Assembly: GCA_020355105.1 (NCBI GenBank)
Contig: CP070658.1
Coordinates: 2,356,985-2,372,493, forward strand
Origin: Candidatus Thorarchaeota archaeon
GTDB lineage: Archaea > Asgardarchaeota > Thorarchaeia > Thorarchaeales > Thorarchaeaceae
Reading direction: 5' to 3'
Length of the DNA stretch: 15,509 nt
The notes below the pieces were generated by a model, which was not told where the DNA came from, ran no database searches, and saw only the letters and a program-made list of their open reading frames with translations. Numbering within the stretch: the first letter of the stretch is position 1; each line of letters begins with the position of its first letter. The translations under genes were made by a program, and so were the position numbers. Shown in pieces: positions 6,322-13,618 of this stretch.

Positions 6322-7792
6322 TTTTGATAGTAGGGGCGGCAGCACTTTGGAGGAAAGCCCCCCGAGAGATTCCGCAACAGATGAAAGCCCTACGGGGACA
6401 TCTCTAGAAGCAAAGGAGAGCAAGAGCATCCGGGAGTCTCTGAGTACAATATTGTCATGGCGAAACTATACCGTCTATTTGCTTACGGCGTGGGTCTACT
6501 ACGGTTTCGCAGTGATCTACGAGTTCTTCAATCTCTATCTAAGAGCTTTGAACTGGGACTATGTTCTGATTGGGACGGTGGCGACCATTGTGGCGGCAAT
6601 AGGTGCAGCCTCTCGACTAGTAGGAGGGTACGTGGGAGATGTCGTGGATAGAAAGAATCTGTCAGCATTGGCCATGCTAATGCTAGCAACGTATCATCTG
6701 ATAATGGGAGTAACCACGGACTTCATTTTCATCTTCGGCGCACTGGTAATCTATGCAGCGATGGACCTTGCAACGGGGGGATCAACAGCATACATCATGG
6801 AGAACATTCCAAAGAAGCACAGTGGTTTCGCACTCTCTCTTTTTCAGACAGGGAGGTCATGGGGAATTCTGACTCTGGCAGCATTTGGACTTGTAGTACC
6901 GATTCTTGGATTCCCAGAGAGCATGCGGCTGATATACGTCGTTTCTGGAGTCTTCTTGTTGATTTGTGCCATCGCGAGAGCAGTTCTCCTTAGCCCGAGT
7001 CCTCAGAAGGGCAGAGCGAAACACAGACCCTTGTGGCGCGACTTTCTCGATGAGAATAGACAGGCCGTGAAACTGATACTCTCTTACATGCCAGCTGTGT
7101 TGGCGATAGTTGTTCTAGACGCAATCAGTGACTCGCTCTGGAGGTACGGAGCTCTAATCTACACATATGAGGATTTGCAATTCACTATTCCCAGCATATC
7201 AATAATGGTGCTAATTCCGCTGGTCATATCACTTCCACTCCTTATCAAAGTGGGGCGTTTCTCAGACGTGAAGGGGATGAAGAAGACGACACTTCTGGTC
7301 TACTCCATTATGCCCATTTGTGCGGGACTTCTCCTCATAGCGCAGCAAGTTCCGTACTGGGTGCCAGAGTCAATCTTCTACGCGGCCGACTCGATAGTGA
7401 TTGGACTCGGAATCGTCTTCACCACACCATTCTTGGCAATCGTCATCAAGGCAATCAACGATAGCCTCTGGGCTCTAGTCCTGATGACTTTGATTCAGAA
7501 GAGCATGCCTCGTACAGACACAGCCAAGGTTTTGGGAATATTCTGGACTGTTGTTTACATCGTGACATCACCTGGGTACTTTGCGGGAGGACTGATTTTC
7601 CAATTCATGGGACCAGCGAACATGTTCATCATAATCATGTTTGCAAACCTGCTGATACTCGGGGGGATAGCGAAGTATGGCTTCAAGGCGAAAGACCCAG
7701 AAACTCTAACTGAGAGAATAAACGTGTTGGAGTCTAGAGTTGACAAGCTCAAACGCGAAATCGAAGATTTCAGATCCAGGAGAAAGCTCTGA
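6299..7792 (+). CDS. MFS transporter with long N-terminal tail and C-terminal coiled coil
   Basis: A 497-residue membrane transporter of the major facilitator superfamily. Hydrophobic segments consistent with twelve helices run from about residue 57 to 460, split by a basic loop at 232-255. The MFS motif A between helices 2 and 3 is visible as GGYVGDVVDRKNLSALAM (109-126). The first 45 residues are unusual: acidic, Ser/Thr/Pro-rich, without hydrophobic stretch, so presumably a disordered cytoplasmic tail. The last 30 (DPETLTERINVLESRVDKL...) have a heptad pattern of a short coiled coil. GAGGT (6287-6291) sits seven bases before the ATG at 6299. The substrate cannot be read from sequence. The nearest neighbours are a small frame overlapping its start and endonuclease III 128 bases downstream, neither of which hints at cargo. 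Confidence 0.85.
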   Translation: MGENSTSDFDSRGGSTLEESPPRDSATDESPTGTSLEAKESKSIRESLSTILSWRNYTVYLLTAWVYYGFAVIYEFFNLYLRALNWDYVLIGTVATIVAAIGAASRLVGGYVGDVVDRKNLSALAMLMLATYHLIMGVTTDFIFIFGALVIYAAMDLATGGSTAYIMENIPKKHSGFALSLFQTGRSWGILTLAAFGLVVPILGFPESMRLIYVVSGVFLLICAIARAVLLSPSPQKGRAKHRPLWRDFLDENRQAVKLILSYMPAVLAIVVLDAISDSLWRYGALIYTYEDLQFTIPSISIMVLIPLVISLPLLIKVGRFSDVKGMKKTTLLVYSIMPICAGLLLIAQQVPYWVPESIFYAADSIVIGLGIVFTTPFLAIVIKAINDSLWALVLMTLIQKSMPRTDTAKVLGIFWTVVYIVTSPGYFAGGLIFQFMGPANMFIIIMFANLLILGGIAKYGFKAKDPETLTERINVLESRVDKLKREIEDFRSRRKL

Positions 7793-7920
7793 TTGGATTT
7801 TGTAGATGATGACTATCGGAACTGCATTCTGGGAGGATTATCCTTATACACAGAACAAGTCGAGTCCCAATATCAGAATCGCTGGCCGGATCTACTGCAC
7901 ATATGCAAGGAGAATTGGAA

Positions 7921-8559
7921 ATGACAGAGAAGGAGAGAATCCAAAGAGTGATCCAAATCCTCGAAGCGACCTACCCTGGTGCCCCAGCGACCTACTTGAA
8001 TTACAGGAATGCATTCGAGATGCTTATTGCAACCATTCTGTCAGCACATACAGCAGATGCATGTGTCAACACCATTACTCCAGGCCTCTTCAAGAGATTC
8101 CCCGATCCTGAATCCATGATGATGGCAGATATCAATGACCTGATAGAGTTAATCCGACCTTGTGGGACATACAATCGCAAAGCGGCCTATTTGCGCGACA
8201 CTGCAGCAAAACTCATGGATCGCTTCTCTGGTGAAGTCCCACGGACCCTCGATGAACTGGTGGAGTTGAGTGGAGTCAGTAGAAAGACTGCGAACGTTGT
8301 TCTATCAGTGGTGTTCGGAATCAATGAGGGTGTGGTAGTGGACACTCATGTCATGCGAGTGACCCAGAAGCTGGGACTTACGAAAGAGATGAAGAATCGC
8401 AATAAGGCCGAAAGGGACTTGATGAATCTACTTCCCAAAGAGCAGTGGTATGACTACGCACGCCTAGTCGGAGCGCACGGACGACGCACCTGCATTGCAC
8501 GCCGTCCGAAGTGTCCAGATTGTACGCTTAATCATCTTTGTCCGTCAGCTGAACTCTAG
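7921..8559 (+). CDS. nth: Endonuclease III (DNA glycosylase/AP lyase)
   Basis: A 212-residue base-excision-repair enzyme removing oxidised pyrimidines and cutting the abasic site. The helix-hairpin-helix with catalytic lysine is LSGVSRKTANVV, with Lys122 (from the start chosen here), and the catalytic aspartate is Asp141 in VVDTHVMRV. The iron-sulfur loop is complete: C191-X6-C198-X2-C201-X5-C207. The hairpin reads LSGVS where LPGVG is usual, so a proline and a glycine are both serine. The ATG at 7921 is preceded by AAGGAG (7907-7912) at eight bases; an in-frame ATG at 7903 lies before that ribosome site and is rejected. A TATA-like CTTATAC near 7850 suggests its own promoter. It is the second HhH-GPD glycosylase of the window. 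Confidence 0.94.
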   Translation: MTEKERIQRVIQILEATYPGAPATYLNYRNAFEMLIATILSAHTADACVNTITPGLFKRFPDPESMMMADINDLIELIRPCGTYNRKAAYLRDTAAKLMDRFSGEVPRTLDELVELSGVSRKTANVVLSVVFGINEGVVVDTHVMRVTQKLGLTKEMKNRNKAERDLMNLLPKEQWYDYARLVGAHGRRTCIARRPKCPDCTLNHLCPSAEL

Positions 8560-8641
8560 CTGTGTCTTGTGCAGCGAAGAGTCTAAAAAGCGGCCAGAGG
8601 GATTCCAGTGAATATCAACTGACCGAACAGGTGAGATTCCA

Positions 8642-9937
8642 GTGTTGCATATCAAGTTCATTCGAGAGAATGTGGAGTTGATACGAGAGAATCTTCGTAA
8701 GCGAAGAGATGACGCCAAGTTGGAGGCGTTTGAAAGGCTCCTCTCACTGGATTCGAAGGTTCGGAGCCTAAAGCGGAAAATCCAGGAACTCAGAACGCAA
8801 AGAAATAGGATATCCAGAGAGATTGGAAAGCTGAAGAAGGCTGGAAAAGACGACAGAGCTCTGACGAAAGAAGCTAATCGAGTGAACCAGGAGATCAAGA
8901 AAGCTGAAGAAGAGTCAGGCAGGCTTGATGAAGAAATCCGATTGATTCAGATGAGCATTCCTAACATACTCCATGAGAGTGTGCCCTATGGTGAGAGTGA
9001 CGAGGACAACGAGGTTGTCAGAGAATGGGGTGGCAAACCCGAGTTCGAGTTTGAAATACAGAGTCATGTTGACCTTCTGGATTCCCTAGACATAGCTGAC
9101 ATCCCACGAGCGGCAAGGATTGCGGGCTCTAGGTTCTACTACCTGAAAAACGAGTTGGTTCTGCTAGACCTCGCCATGCAGCGGATGGCTCTGGATATGT
9201 TGTTGAAGAAGGGCTATACACCCGTCTATCCCCCTTTCATGATGAGAAGAGCACCCTATGAGGGAGTTGTAGACCTCGGTGACTTCGAAGATGTCATGTA
9301 CAAGGTCGAGGAAGAGGACTTGTACTTGATTGCTACTTCTGAACACCCTCTTGCTGCCATGCATATGGGAGAGGTCTTTGAGCCCGGTGATTTGCCCGTA
9401 AAGCTTGCAGGTGTCAGCGCCTGCTTCAGGAAAGAGGCGGGATCTCACGGCAAAGACACCAAGGGCATATTCAGGGTGCACCAGTTCAATAAGGTTGAGC
9501 AGTTCGTCTTTAGTCACCCTGACGAATCATGGACCACTCACGAGGAACTGATCCGGAATGAAGAAGAATTCGTGCAAGCTCTTAAGTTACCATATCGTAT
9601 CGTCAACGTGTGCACTGGTGACATGGGGTCAGTGGCTGCCAAAAGGTATGACCTAGAGTTCTGGATGCCCGGACAGGGCAAGTATCGTGAGGGTGGTTCC
9701 TGCAGCAACTGCACCGCGTATCAGGCAGCTCGTCTAGGTATCAAGTATCGAATCAAGAAAGGAGGTACTGAAAAGGACTACCTCCACACACTGAACAGCA
9801 CAATGATGGCGAATCCGCGCAACTTTGTGGCAATACTTGAGAATTATCAGAAAGAGGACGGAAGTGTTTCCATCCCGAGGGCGCTGCATAGATACCTACC
9901 TTCAGACATGAAGGAGATTCTGCCAAGGGCGCCCTAA
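8642..9937 (+). CDS. serS: Seryl-tRNA synthetase, standard type
   Basis: A 431-residue class II aminoacyl-tRNA synthetase charging tRNA-Ser in the cytosol. Residues about 25-105 form the long antiparallel coiled coil that grips the tRNA variable arm. The catalytic domain shows the TSE loop (232-234 in LIATSEHPLA), motif 2 (ACFRKEAGSHGKDTKG, 260-275, then FRVHQFNKVEQF) and motif 3 (FVAILENYQKEDGSVSIPRALHRYL, 395-419). It is the common form, not the rare zinc-dependent methanogen form. The GTG at 8642 follows AGGTGA (8629-8634) by seven bases; a TTG directly after it is less well placed. TCTAAAAAG (8582-8590) is a likely TATA box. The stop lies 15 bases from the end of the converging PEBP gene. 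Confidence 0.96.
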   Translation: MLHIKFIRENVELIRENLRKRRDDAKLEAFERLLSLDSKVRSLKRKIQELRTQRNRISREIGKLKKAGKDDRALTKEANRVNQEIKKAEEESGRLDEEIRLIQMSIPNILHESVPYGESDEDNEVVREWGGKPEFEFEIQSHVDLLDSLDIADIPRAARIAGSRFYYLKNELVLLDLAMQRMALDMLLKKGYTPVYPPFMMRRAPYEGVVDLGDFEDVMYKVEEEDLYLIATSEHPLAAMHMGEVFEPGDLPVKLAGVSACFRKEAGSHGKDTKGIFRVHQFNKVEQFVFSHPDESWTTHEELIRNEEEFVQALKLPYRIVNVCTGDMGSVAAKRYDLEFWMPGQGKYREGGSCSNCTAYQAARLGIKYRIKKGGTEKDYLHTLNSTMMANPRNFVAILENYQKEDGSVSIPRALHRYLPSDMKEILPRAP

Positions 9938-9952
9938 GCAGTCGAGCTTGAC

Positions 9953-10384
9953 CTACCTCTTAGAGAAGACTCCTATGGTTTCTGCGGAGTCGATACTGTG
10001 CTTCTCGCACAGCTTCTTGAAGTTCGTCTTCTTAACACCCTCCAGAGATGCAACAGCAAGAGCATGCAACGTGAAGAAGTATCTGTGAGTTCCTGAGCGT
10101 GGCGTCGGGCCACACCATGCCGCCTTCCCGAAGTCGTTCTCCACCTCAGTGCCTGGAACAGGTGCACCTGACGAAATCTCGCGAACCTCAGATGGAATGC
10201 CGTGGACCAACCAGTGAAGCCGGCCCTTCTTCCGAGCATCTGGATCATTGCAGATTAGTGCGAAGCTTCGAATCCCCGCCGGGACACCGTCCCATGCAAG
10301 ATGAGGGCTTGTATTCTCATTCTCGAAGGCACACTGGTCAGGAATTGGTTGCCCTTCCGTAAAGTCGTTACTCCATATGCGCAA
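9953..10384 (-). CDS. PEBP family protein (YbhB/YbcL, Raf-kinase-inhibitor-like)
   Basis: A 143-residue phosphatidylethanolamine-binding-protein fold, cytosolic, without signal peptide. The family's ligand-pocket motifs are present: DPDA (residues 47-50), HW...HGIP (57-64) and GPTPRSGTHRYFFTLHAL (92-109). Length is close to bacterial and archaeal YbhB. The cellular role of prokaryotic members is not firmly established, so none is assigned. The start is TTG at 10384, chosen because GAGGTGAG lies six bases ahead and the protein then begins in family register (IWSNDFTEGQPIPDQ). It is divergent from the ferritin-like gene, with a shared TATA-like centre at 10448-10454, and converges on serS. Confidence 0.9.
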   Translation of the reverse strand: MRIWSNDFTEGQPIPDQCAFENENTSPHLAWDGVPAGIRSFALICNDPDARKKGRLHWLVHGIPSEVREISSGAPVPGTEVENDFGKAAWCGPTPRSGTHRYFFTLHALAVASLEGVKKTNFKKLCEKHSIDSAETIGVFSKR

Positions 10385-10447
10385 TACCGCCTCACCTCTA
10401 GTGAAAGCCGATAGGAGCTGGGAGCTTCAGTACTTCTGTCTTGCGCG

Positions 10448-10454
10448 TATATTT
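10448..10454. promoter_or_regulatory. Shared TATA-like box between PEBP and ferritin-like genes
   Basis: TATATTT reads as a TATA box on the plus strand (start predicted near 10476, 38 bases before the ferritin-like ATG) and as AAATATA on the minus strand (start near 10426, 42 bases before the PEBP TTG). A second plus-strand candidate, CTTAATAC, is near 10473-10480. Confidence 0.35.
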
Positions 10455-10513
10455 GTAGTCACAATCATCATGCTTAATACGACGGTAGGCATCCCCCAGC
10501 TCAGGATTAGCCA

Positions 10514-10984
10514 ATGACCGCTGTTCAAGACTCTTTCGAGAAACTAATTTCAATTGCAGTTCAGAAGGAAGAAGAGGCATACGATTTCTACATGCAAGCA
10601 GCCAAGAATGCAGAGCTGCCCTCATCTCAACAGTTGCTGAGGGAACTGGCGAAGCAGGAAGCCGGACACAAGGAGAAACTTCAGAAAGCTCTCGGCGAGG
10701 GCGTCTGTGAAACGTTCACCTGTGATACGATTGAGGAGTTTGAGGGACATGACCTCTCCAGGTATCTAATCGATATACCGCTTGAACCTGGGTCATCCTC
10801 TCAGGACATTCTCATTGTGGCGATAAAACGTGAGGAAGGGGCTCGTGATTTCTACAGGACCCTCTCAGAACTCACGAGAAACACTTCCCACAGGACAGTC
10901 TTCGAATCTCTAGCCAAGGAAGAGCAAGACCACAAGGACCGTCTTGAGAGCATATACGACGATCAGATTCAGCCTTGGATGTAG
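10514..10984 (+). CDS. Ferritin-like di-iron protein (rubrerythrin type without rubredoxin domain)
   Basis: A 156-residue four-helix-bundle protein. The di-iron ligand pattern of rubrerythrins occurs twice: EEEAYDFY with Glu19 and LAKQEAGHKEKL with Glu49 and His52, then EEGARDFY with Glu107 and LAKEEQDHKDRL with Glu137 and His140. The C-terminal rubredoxin domain of classical rubrerythrin is absent, and the two cysteines (65, 70) in the central loop are not in CXXC spacing. Such proteins usually reduce peroxide or handle iron in anaerobes. The ATG at 10514 has only a weak ribosome site (CAGGAT). A hairpin follows the stop at once. A superoxide reductase 4 kb away fits the same oxygen-defence theme, but they are not in one operon. 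Confidence 0.87.
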   Translation: MTAVQDSFEKLISIAVQKEEEAYDFYMQAAKNAELPSSQQLLRELAKQEAGHKEKLQKALGEGVCETFTCDTIEEFEGHDLSRYLIDIPLEPGSSSQDILIVAIKREEGARDFYRTLSELTRNTSHRTVFESLAKEEQDHKDRLESIYDDQIQPWM

Positions 10985-10987
10985 TGT

Positions 10988-11008
10988 AGAGGGGGCCATT
11001 GGCCCTCT
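10988..11008. terminator. Hairpin terminator between convergent genes
   Basis: AGAG (10988-10991) with CTCT (11005-11008) and GGCC (10994-10997) with GGCC (11001-11004) form a stem with a two-base bulge and an ATT loop, followed by TCTTTC. It starts four bases after the ferritin-like stop and 22 bases before the converging gene's stop, so it could serve both. Confidence 0.55.
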
Positions 11009-11029
11009 TCTTTCGAATTCGGACTAAGT

Positions 11030-12352
11030 CTACTCCTTGTGCAGCTTCTGTGCCGCGATGAAGGTGAGGCCCTTCTCTGTCAAGGCACGTGCAGTTCTAT
11101 TGACGGCATCATGCTTGTCAAGGTAATTCCTCAACAGCAGGGGCATTTCTCCAGCCTCGATAATCTCAGCCTTCTCTCTGAAATAGTCAAGGATGTCGCT
11201 CGGATGCTCACGTTTCATATCGATTTCTGGACCACCGCCCTCGTGTTTGGCGCTGATGTTCTTGACGTGGTCAGCGAGCTCGACTAGTTCATCAAGTCGG
11301 TCATAGGGCTGCCGTACGATGCTCTTGTAGGTTTCAGTGATGTGGTGCTCAATACGAACCACGTCCTCGAACCCGAATCTGTCTCTGACGTAGGCACCCA
11401 ACTCGATTGTTTCGTTGTTCACGCTGTTGGACAGGTTGAATCCAATCAAGGGAGATGTTCCATCATCTCTACTGAACAGCTTTGCAGTCATCAATGTCCA
11501 GAGACATGCAAAGGGATTGTCGTTGCCCATGAAGACGCTTATCTTGAACTCCATGTCGATGCCAAGCTTGTGCATCATGTAGCCTACCAATACGCTGCCA
11601 GGGTTGATGTTCAGAACTTGCTTGACTCCGTATTCGGTGAAGTAGTGTAGATACTCATCCGCCCATTTCAGTGCGAATTCGTTAGGCATTCCCACCCCAC
11701 CGAAATAGCCGGTAATCGTATCGGGTCCGCCAAGGTGAATGTTAGCCGGCGCACCATCAGGTCCTGGAAATGTACCCTTCGTGTCTAGAGTTTCGACGTA
11801 CGACGCGTCCACTATCTGCATCGCCGCGGCAAAAGCGATGACGTCGTTGTCGCCGCTCTGCTCAGTCATGTTTCGTACTCTGATGAAGCGTCCTGGCATC
11901 AGGTCCTGATTCTTGATAGAGTGCTTTGCTTCCTCTATGACCCATGGGAAGTACTGACATGCACTGATCTCCAGAGTGACTGCAAAACTCTCATCCCAGG
12001 TCATTGAGTCGACTTTGTCGCCGAGGATTTTCCGACGGTAGTCAGGGACAGTGATGAATGCATCATTGTCTCGTTGCTCTTGGAGCCACTGAAGATCAGT
12101 CACATAGGGGGACTTCTTCTCTTCGAGTTTCTCCAGCAGGCTATCGAGCCTTCGAGCATCCTCGGCCTTCTTGTTTATCTCTTCGATGCCGCCATACTTC
12201 TCGATGACATCAACCAAGCCTGTAATCAGTGGGTTCTCCTCATTCAGGAGAAACTCGTTAATCTCGTCAATCCGATTCGGATTGATTCTCAGCTTCTGCC
12301 TGTCAATCATTTCGTGAACTCCCATTTTGGTCAAGAAAGTATCTAGATTCAC
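11030..12352 (-). CDS. Unrecognised conserved-looking alpha/beta protein (about 440 aa)
   Basis: A long, clearly coding, soluble protein I cannot place in a family. The N-terminal 100 residues are helical and charged. From about residue 155 strands and helices alternate in a way that would suit a TIM barrel: FIRVRNMT, VIAFAAAMQIVD, VKQVLNINPGSVLVGYMM, FKISVFMGNDNP, PLIGFNLSNSVNN and VVRIEHHITETY. Possible active-site elements are GGPDTITGYFGG (208-219), EHH (335-337) and HEGGGPEID (370-378). The GTG at 12352 is preferred: AAGGT is six or seven bases ahead and a T-rich box (TTTTTTAG, about 12378-12385 on this strand) lies about 30 bases ahead. The frame stays open upstream to 12448, but that part overlaps the transporter gene and looks non-coding; an ATG at 12325 is the other option. 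It could share a transcript with the GNAT-transporter pair. Confidence 0.75.
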   Translation of the reverse strand: MNLDTFLTKMGVHEMIDRQKLRINPNRIDEINEFLLNEENPLITGLVDVIEKYGGIEEINKKAEDARRLDSLLEKLEEKKSPYVTDLQWLQEQRDNDAFITVPDYRRKILGDKVDSMTWDESFAVTLEISACQYFPWVIEEAKHSIKNQDLMPGRFIRVRNMTEQSGDNDVIAFAAAMQIVDASYVETLDTKGTFPGPDGAPANIHLGGPDTITGYFGGVGMPNEFALKWADEYLHYFTEYGVKQVLNINPGSVLVGYMMHKLGIDMEFKISVFMGNDNPFACLWTLMTAKLFSRDDGTSPLIGFNLSNSVNNETIELGAYVRDRFGFEDVVRIEHHITETYKSIVRQPYDRLDELVELADHVKNISAKHEGGGPEIDMKREHPSDILDYFREKAEIIEAGEMPLLLRNYLDKHDAVNRTARALTEKGLTFIAAQKLHKE

Positions 12353-12398
12353 TGACCAACCTTTTTGAGGGGCCCGTCCTAAAAAACGATTCTGACAA

Positions 12399-12977
12399 TC
12401 AGGACTCTGTTTCCCAGGATGACTCAAGAGACGGCTCGTAGAGCACATCTCTTAGGTAGACTCTCAACAGGGGTCCTACAAAGACTGTGGCTATTGATCC
12501 CATTATCACTTGGATGGAGTTGATTGTAATGAGCTCTAGTGCAGCCACCTCAAATGTGTAGCCAAGAATGAACATCTCTCCAAGTAAATAACCTAGAAGC
12601 ATAGCTGCTGAACCTAGAAGCAATCCGAGTATATCCCACACGCTGATGTTCTTCTTCCGTGATGTCCGAAAGCTCAAGAGGCCAACAACAAGGCCTTCGA
12701 AACCCTTTGCGACAAAAGTGATTGGGGCGAATCCCGGGAATCCAAGGACCACATCAGCCATTGCGGACCCCACTCCTCCTGCGAAGAAACCTCCAACAGG
12801 ACCGAGCAGAAATCCGCTAATCATAACAAGAGAGTCTCCTAGGTTGAAGTACCCCTGAGTTGAGGGAAACGGCACTACAAGTACAGCCGTAGCGACTGTG
12901 GTCAATGCGGTCATTATTGCCAGAAGGGCTACGTAGAGAGATGTGTTTGATGTCTTCGATACGAAGTACTCCAACAT
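12399..12977 (-). CDS. ECF transporter S component (riboflavin-type family)
   Basis: A 192-residue integral membrane protein with five or six hydrophobic segments (about 12-36, 45-63, 64-80, 88-103, 112-140, 145-172). The central signature GYFNLGDSLVMISGFLLGPVGGFFAGGVGSAMADVV...APITFVAKGFEG (42-94) is that of substrate-binding S components of energy-coupling factor vitamin transporters, of the family often labelled riboflavin type. Small-residue AxxxA patterns in the first helix (around 18-31) are the usual contact with the T subunit. The ATP-hydrolysing and T subunits are not here and must be supplied from elsewhere. Its ATG shares a base with the upstream stop (TAATG), with GGAAGGTGA just ahead, so it is coupled to the GNAT gene. 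The vitamin bound cannot be read; riboflavin is a family default. Confidence 0.82.
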   Translation of the reverse strand: MLEYFVSKTSNTSLYVALLAIMTALTTVATAVLVVPFPSTQGYFNLGDSLVMISGFLLGPVGGFFAGGVGSAMADVVLGFPGFAPITFVAKGFEGLVVGLLSFRTSRKKNISVWDILGLLLGSAAMLLGYLLGEMFILGYTFEVAALELITINSIQVIMGSIATVFVGPLLRVYLRDVLYEPSLESSWETES

Positions 12978-13522
12978 TAGTCACCTTCCTTGAACAGATA
13001 CTTGCTGAAGATGGCCATATCTTCTCCATGGAAATGTCTTCGGAGGTATCCCTCCTTCCTATAACCCAGACTCAGGTAGAGTCTGATTGCTTCCATCATG
13101 GACCATGCCGTAAACAGGAAGAGTTTGTGACAACGGAGCCGAGTGGCTATTGACTCAAGTTTCAGGAGAAGTCTACAACCAATTCCTCTGCGTTGATGAG
13201 ATGGACGTACTGCCAGAGATACTACCCTCATGCTCCGCGATTCTCTGATGCCTCCAACGGCTCCAACAATCGTGCCATCAGCCTCAGCAACAAGCGTTGT
13301 AAATCCCGAGAGAATTCGATCTCGTATCACCCATGGTCTGACTATTGCTGCCTCGACGGCGGCTTCGGAGTATCCCGTGATAGCAAGATGACGCATGGCC
13401 TCTTTGAGGGTGTCGTGAATAGCCGGTGCATCGTCGAGTCTAGCTTCACGAATCCTCACTTTCATCAAGGTCGATATCAGGCCAGTCTGCCCAAGCTCAC
13501 GAGAGTCCTCAACCTCAATCAT
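12977..13522 (-). CDS. GNAT-family N-acetyltransferase
   Basis: A 181-residue acetyltransferase using acetyl-CoA. Motif A with the pyrophosphate-binding loop is VVSLAVRPSHQRRGIGCRLLLKLE (about 100-123; QRRGIG is the Q/RxxGxG/A signature), and motif B is LFLFTAWSMMEAIRLYLSLGYRKEGYLRR (about 134-162). The N-terminal strand KVRIREARLDDAPAIHDTL begins at residue 21. The start at 13522 is chosen because GGTGA lies eight bases ahead; the ATG at 13465 lacks a ribosome site. The frame is open further upstream to 13726, but that would run across the neighbour's promoter and coding region and is not credible. It is coupled to the ECF S component by TAATG and diverges from the PLP-fold/PadR fusion gene. 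Acceptor substrate unknown. Confidence 0.85.
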   Translation of the reverse strand: MIEVEDSRELGQTGLISTLMKVRIREARLDDAPAIHDTLKEAMRHLAITGYSEAAVEAAIVRPWVIRDRILSGFTTLVAEADGTIVGAVGGIRESRSMRVVSLAVRPSHQRRGIGCRLLLKLESIATRLRCHKLFLFTAWSMMEAIRLYLSLGYRKEGYLRRHFHGEDMAIFSKYLFKEGD

Positions 13523-13590
13523 AGTCAATATCACCGTGTTGCGAGTAGAACAGCCAGATTTCTTCAGCAAGAAGTGTATCGAGTAAAGGA

Positions 13591-13617
13591 TATATAATTT
13601 TGAGCCTATATATAGGC
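13591..13617 (+). promoter_or_regulatory. TATA box plus perfect 14-base palindrome before a leaderless gene
   Basis: TATATAATTTT (13591-13601) is a strong archaeal TATA box whose expected start, about 25 bases on, coincides with the ATG at 13619, so the mRNA is probably leaderless. Between them GCCTATATATAGGC (13604-13617) is a perfect palindrome. A dimeric protein bound here would block transcription start. The AT-rich core also reads as a TATA box for the divergent GNAT gene on the minus strand. Confidence 0.6.
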
Positions 13618-13618
13618 G

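Noticed and set aside
6346..6380. GGAGGAAAG-type motif resembling part of RNase P RNA
   Set aside because: It lies inside the transporter's N-terminal codons and no other conserved RNase P region or pairing follows.
7805..7850. Box-C-like GATGATGA after the transporter, possible C/D guide RNA
   Set aside because: No box D (CTGA) at a suitable distance and no C'/D' pair.
10255..10285. TTCGAATCCCC resembling a tRNA T-arm
   Set aside because: Inside the PEBP coding region, with no acceptor or anticodon stem around it.
12353..12448. N-terminal extension of the 440-residue protein into the ECF transporter gene
   Set aside because: Low-quality composition and overlap with the transporter's coding end; a GTG with a ribosome-like site and upstream T-rich box is available at 12352.
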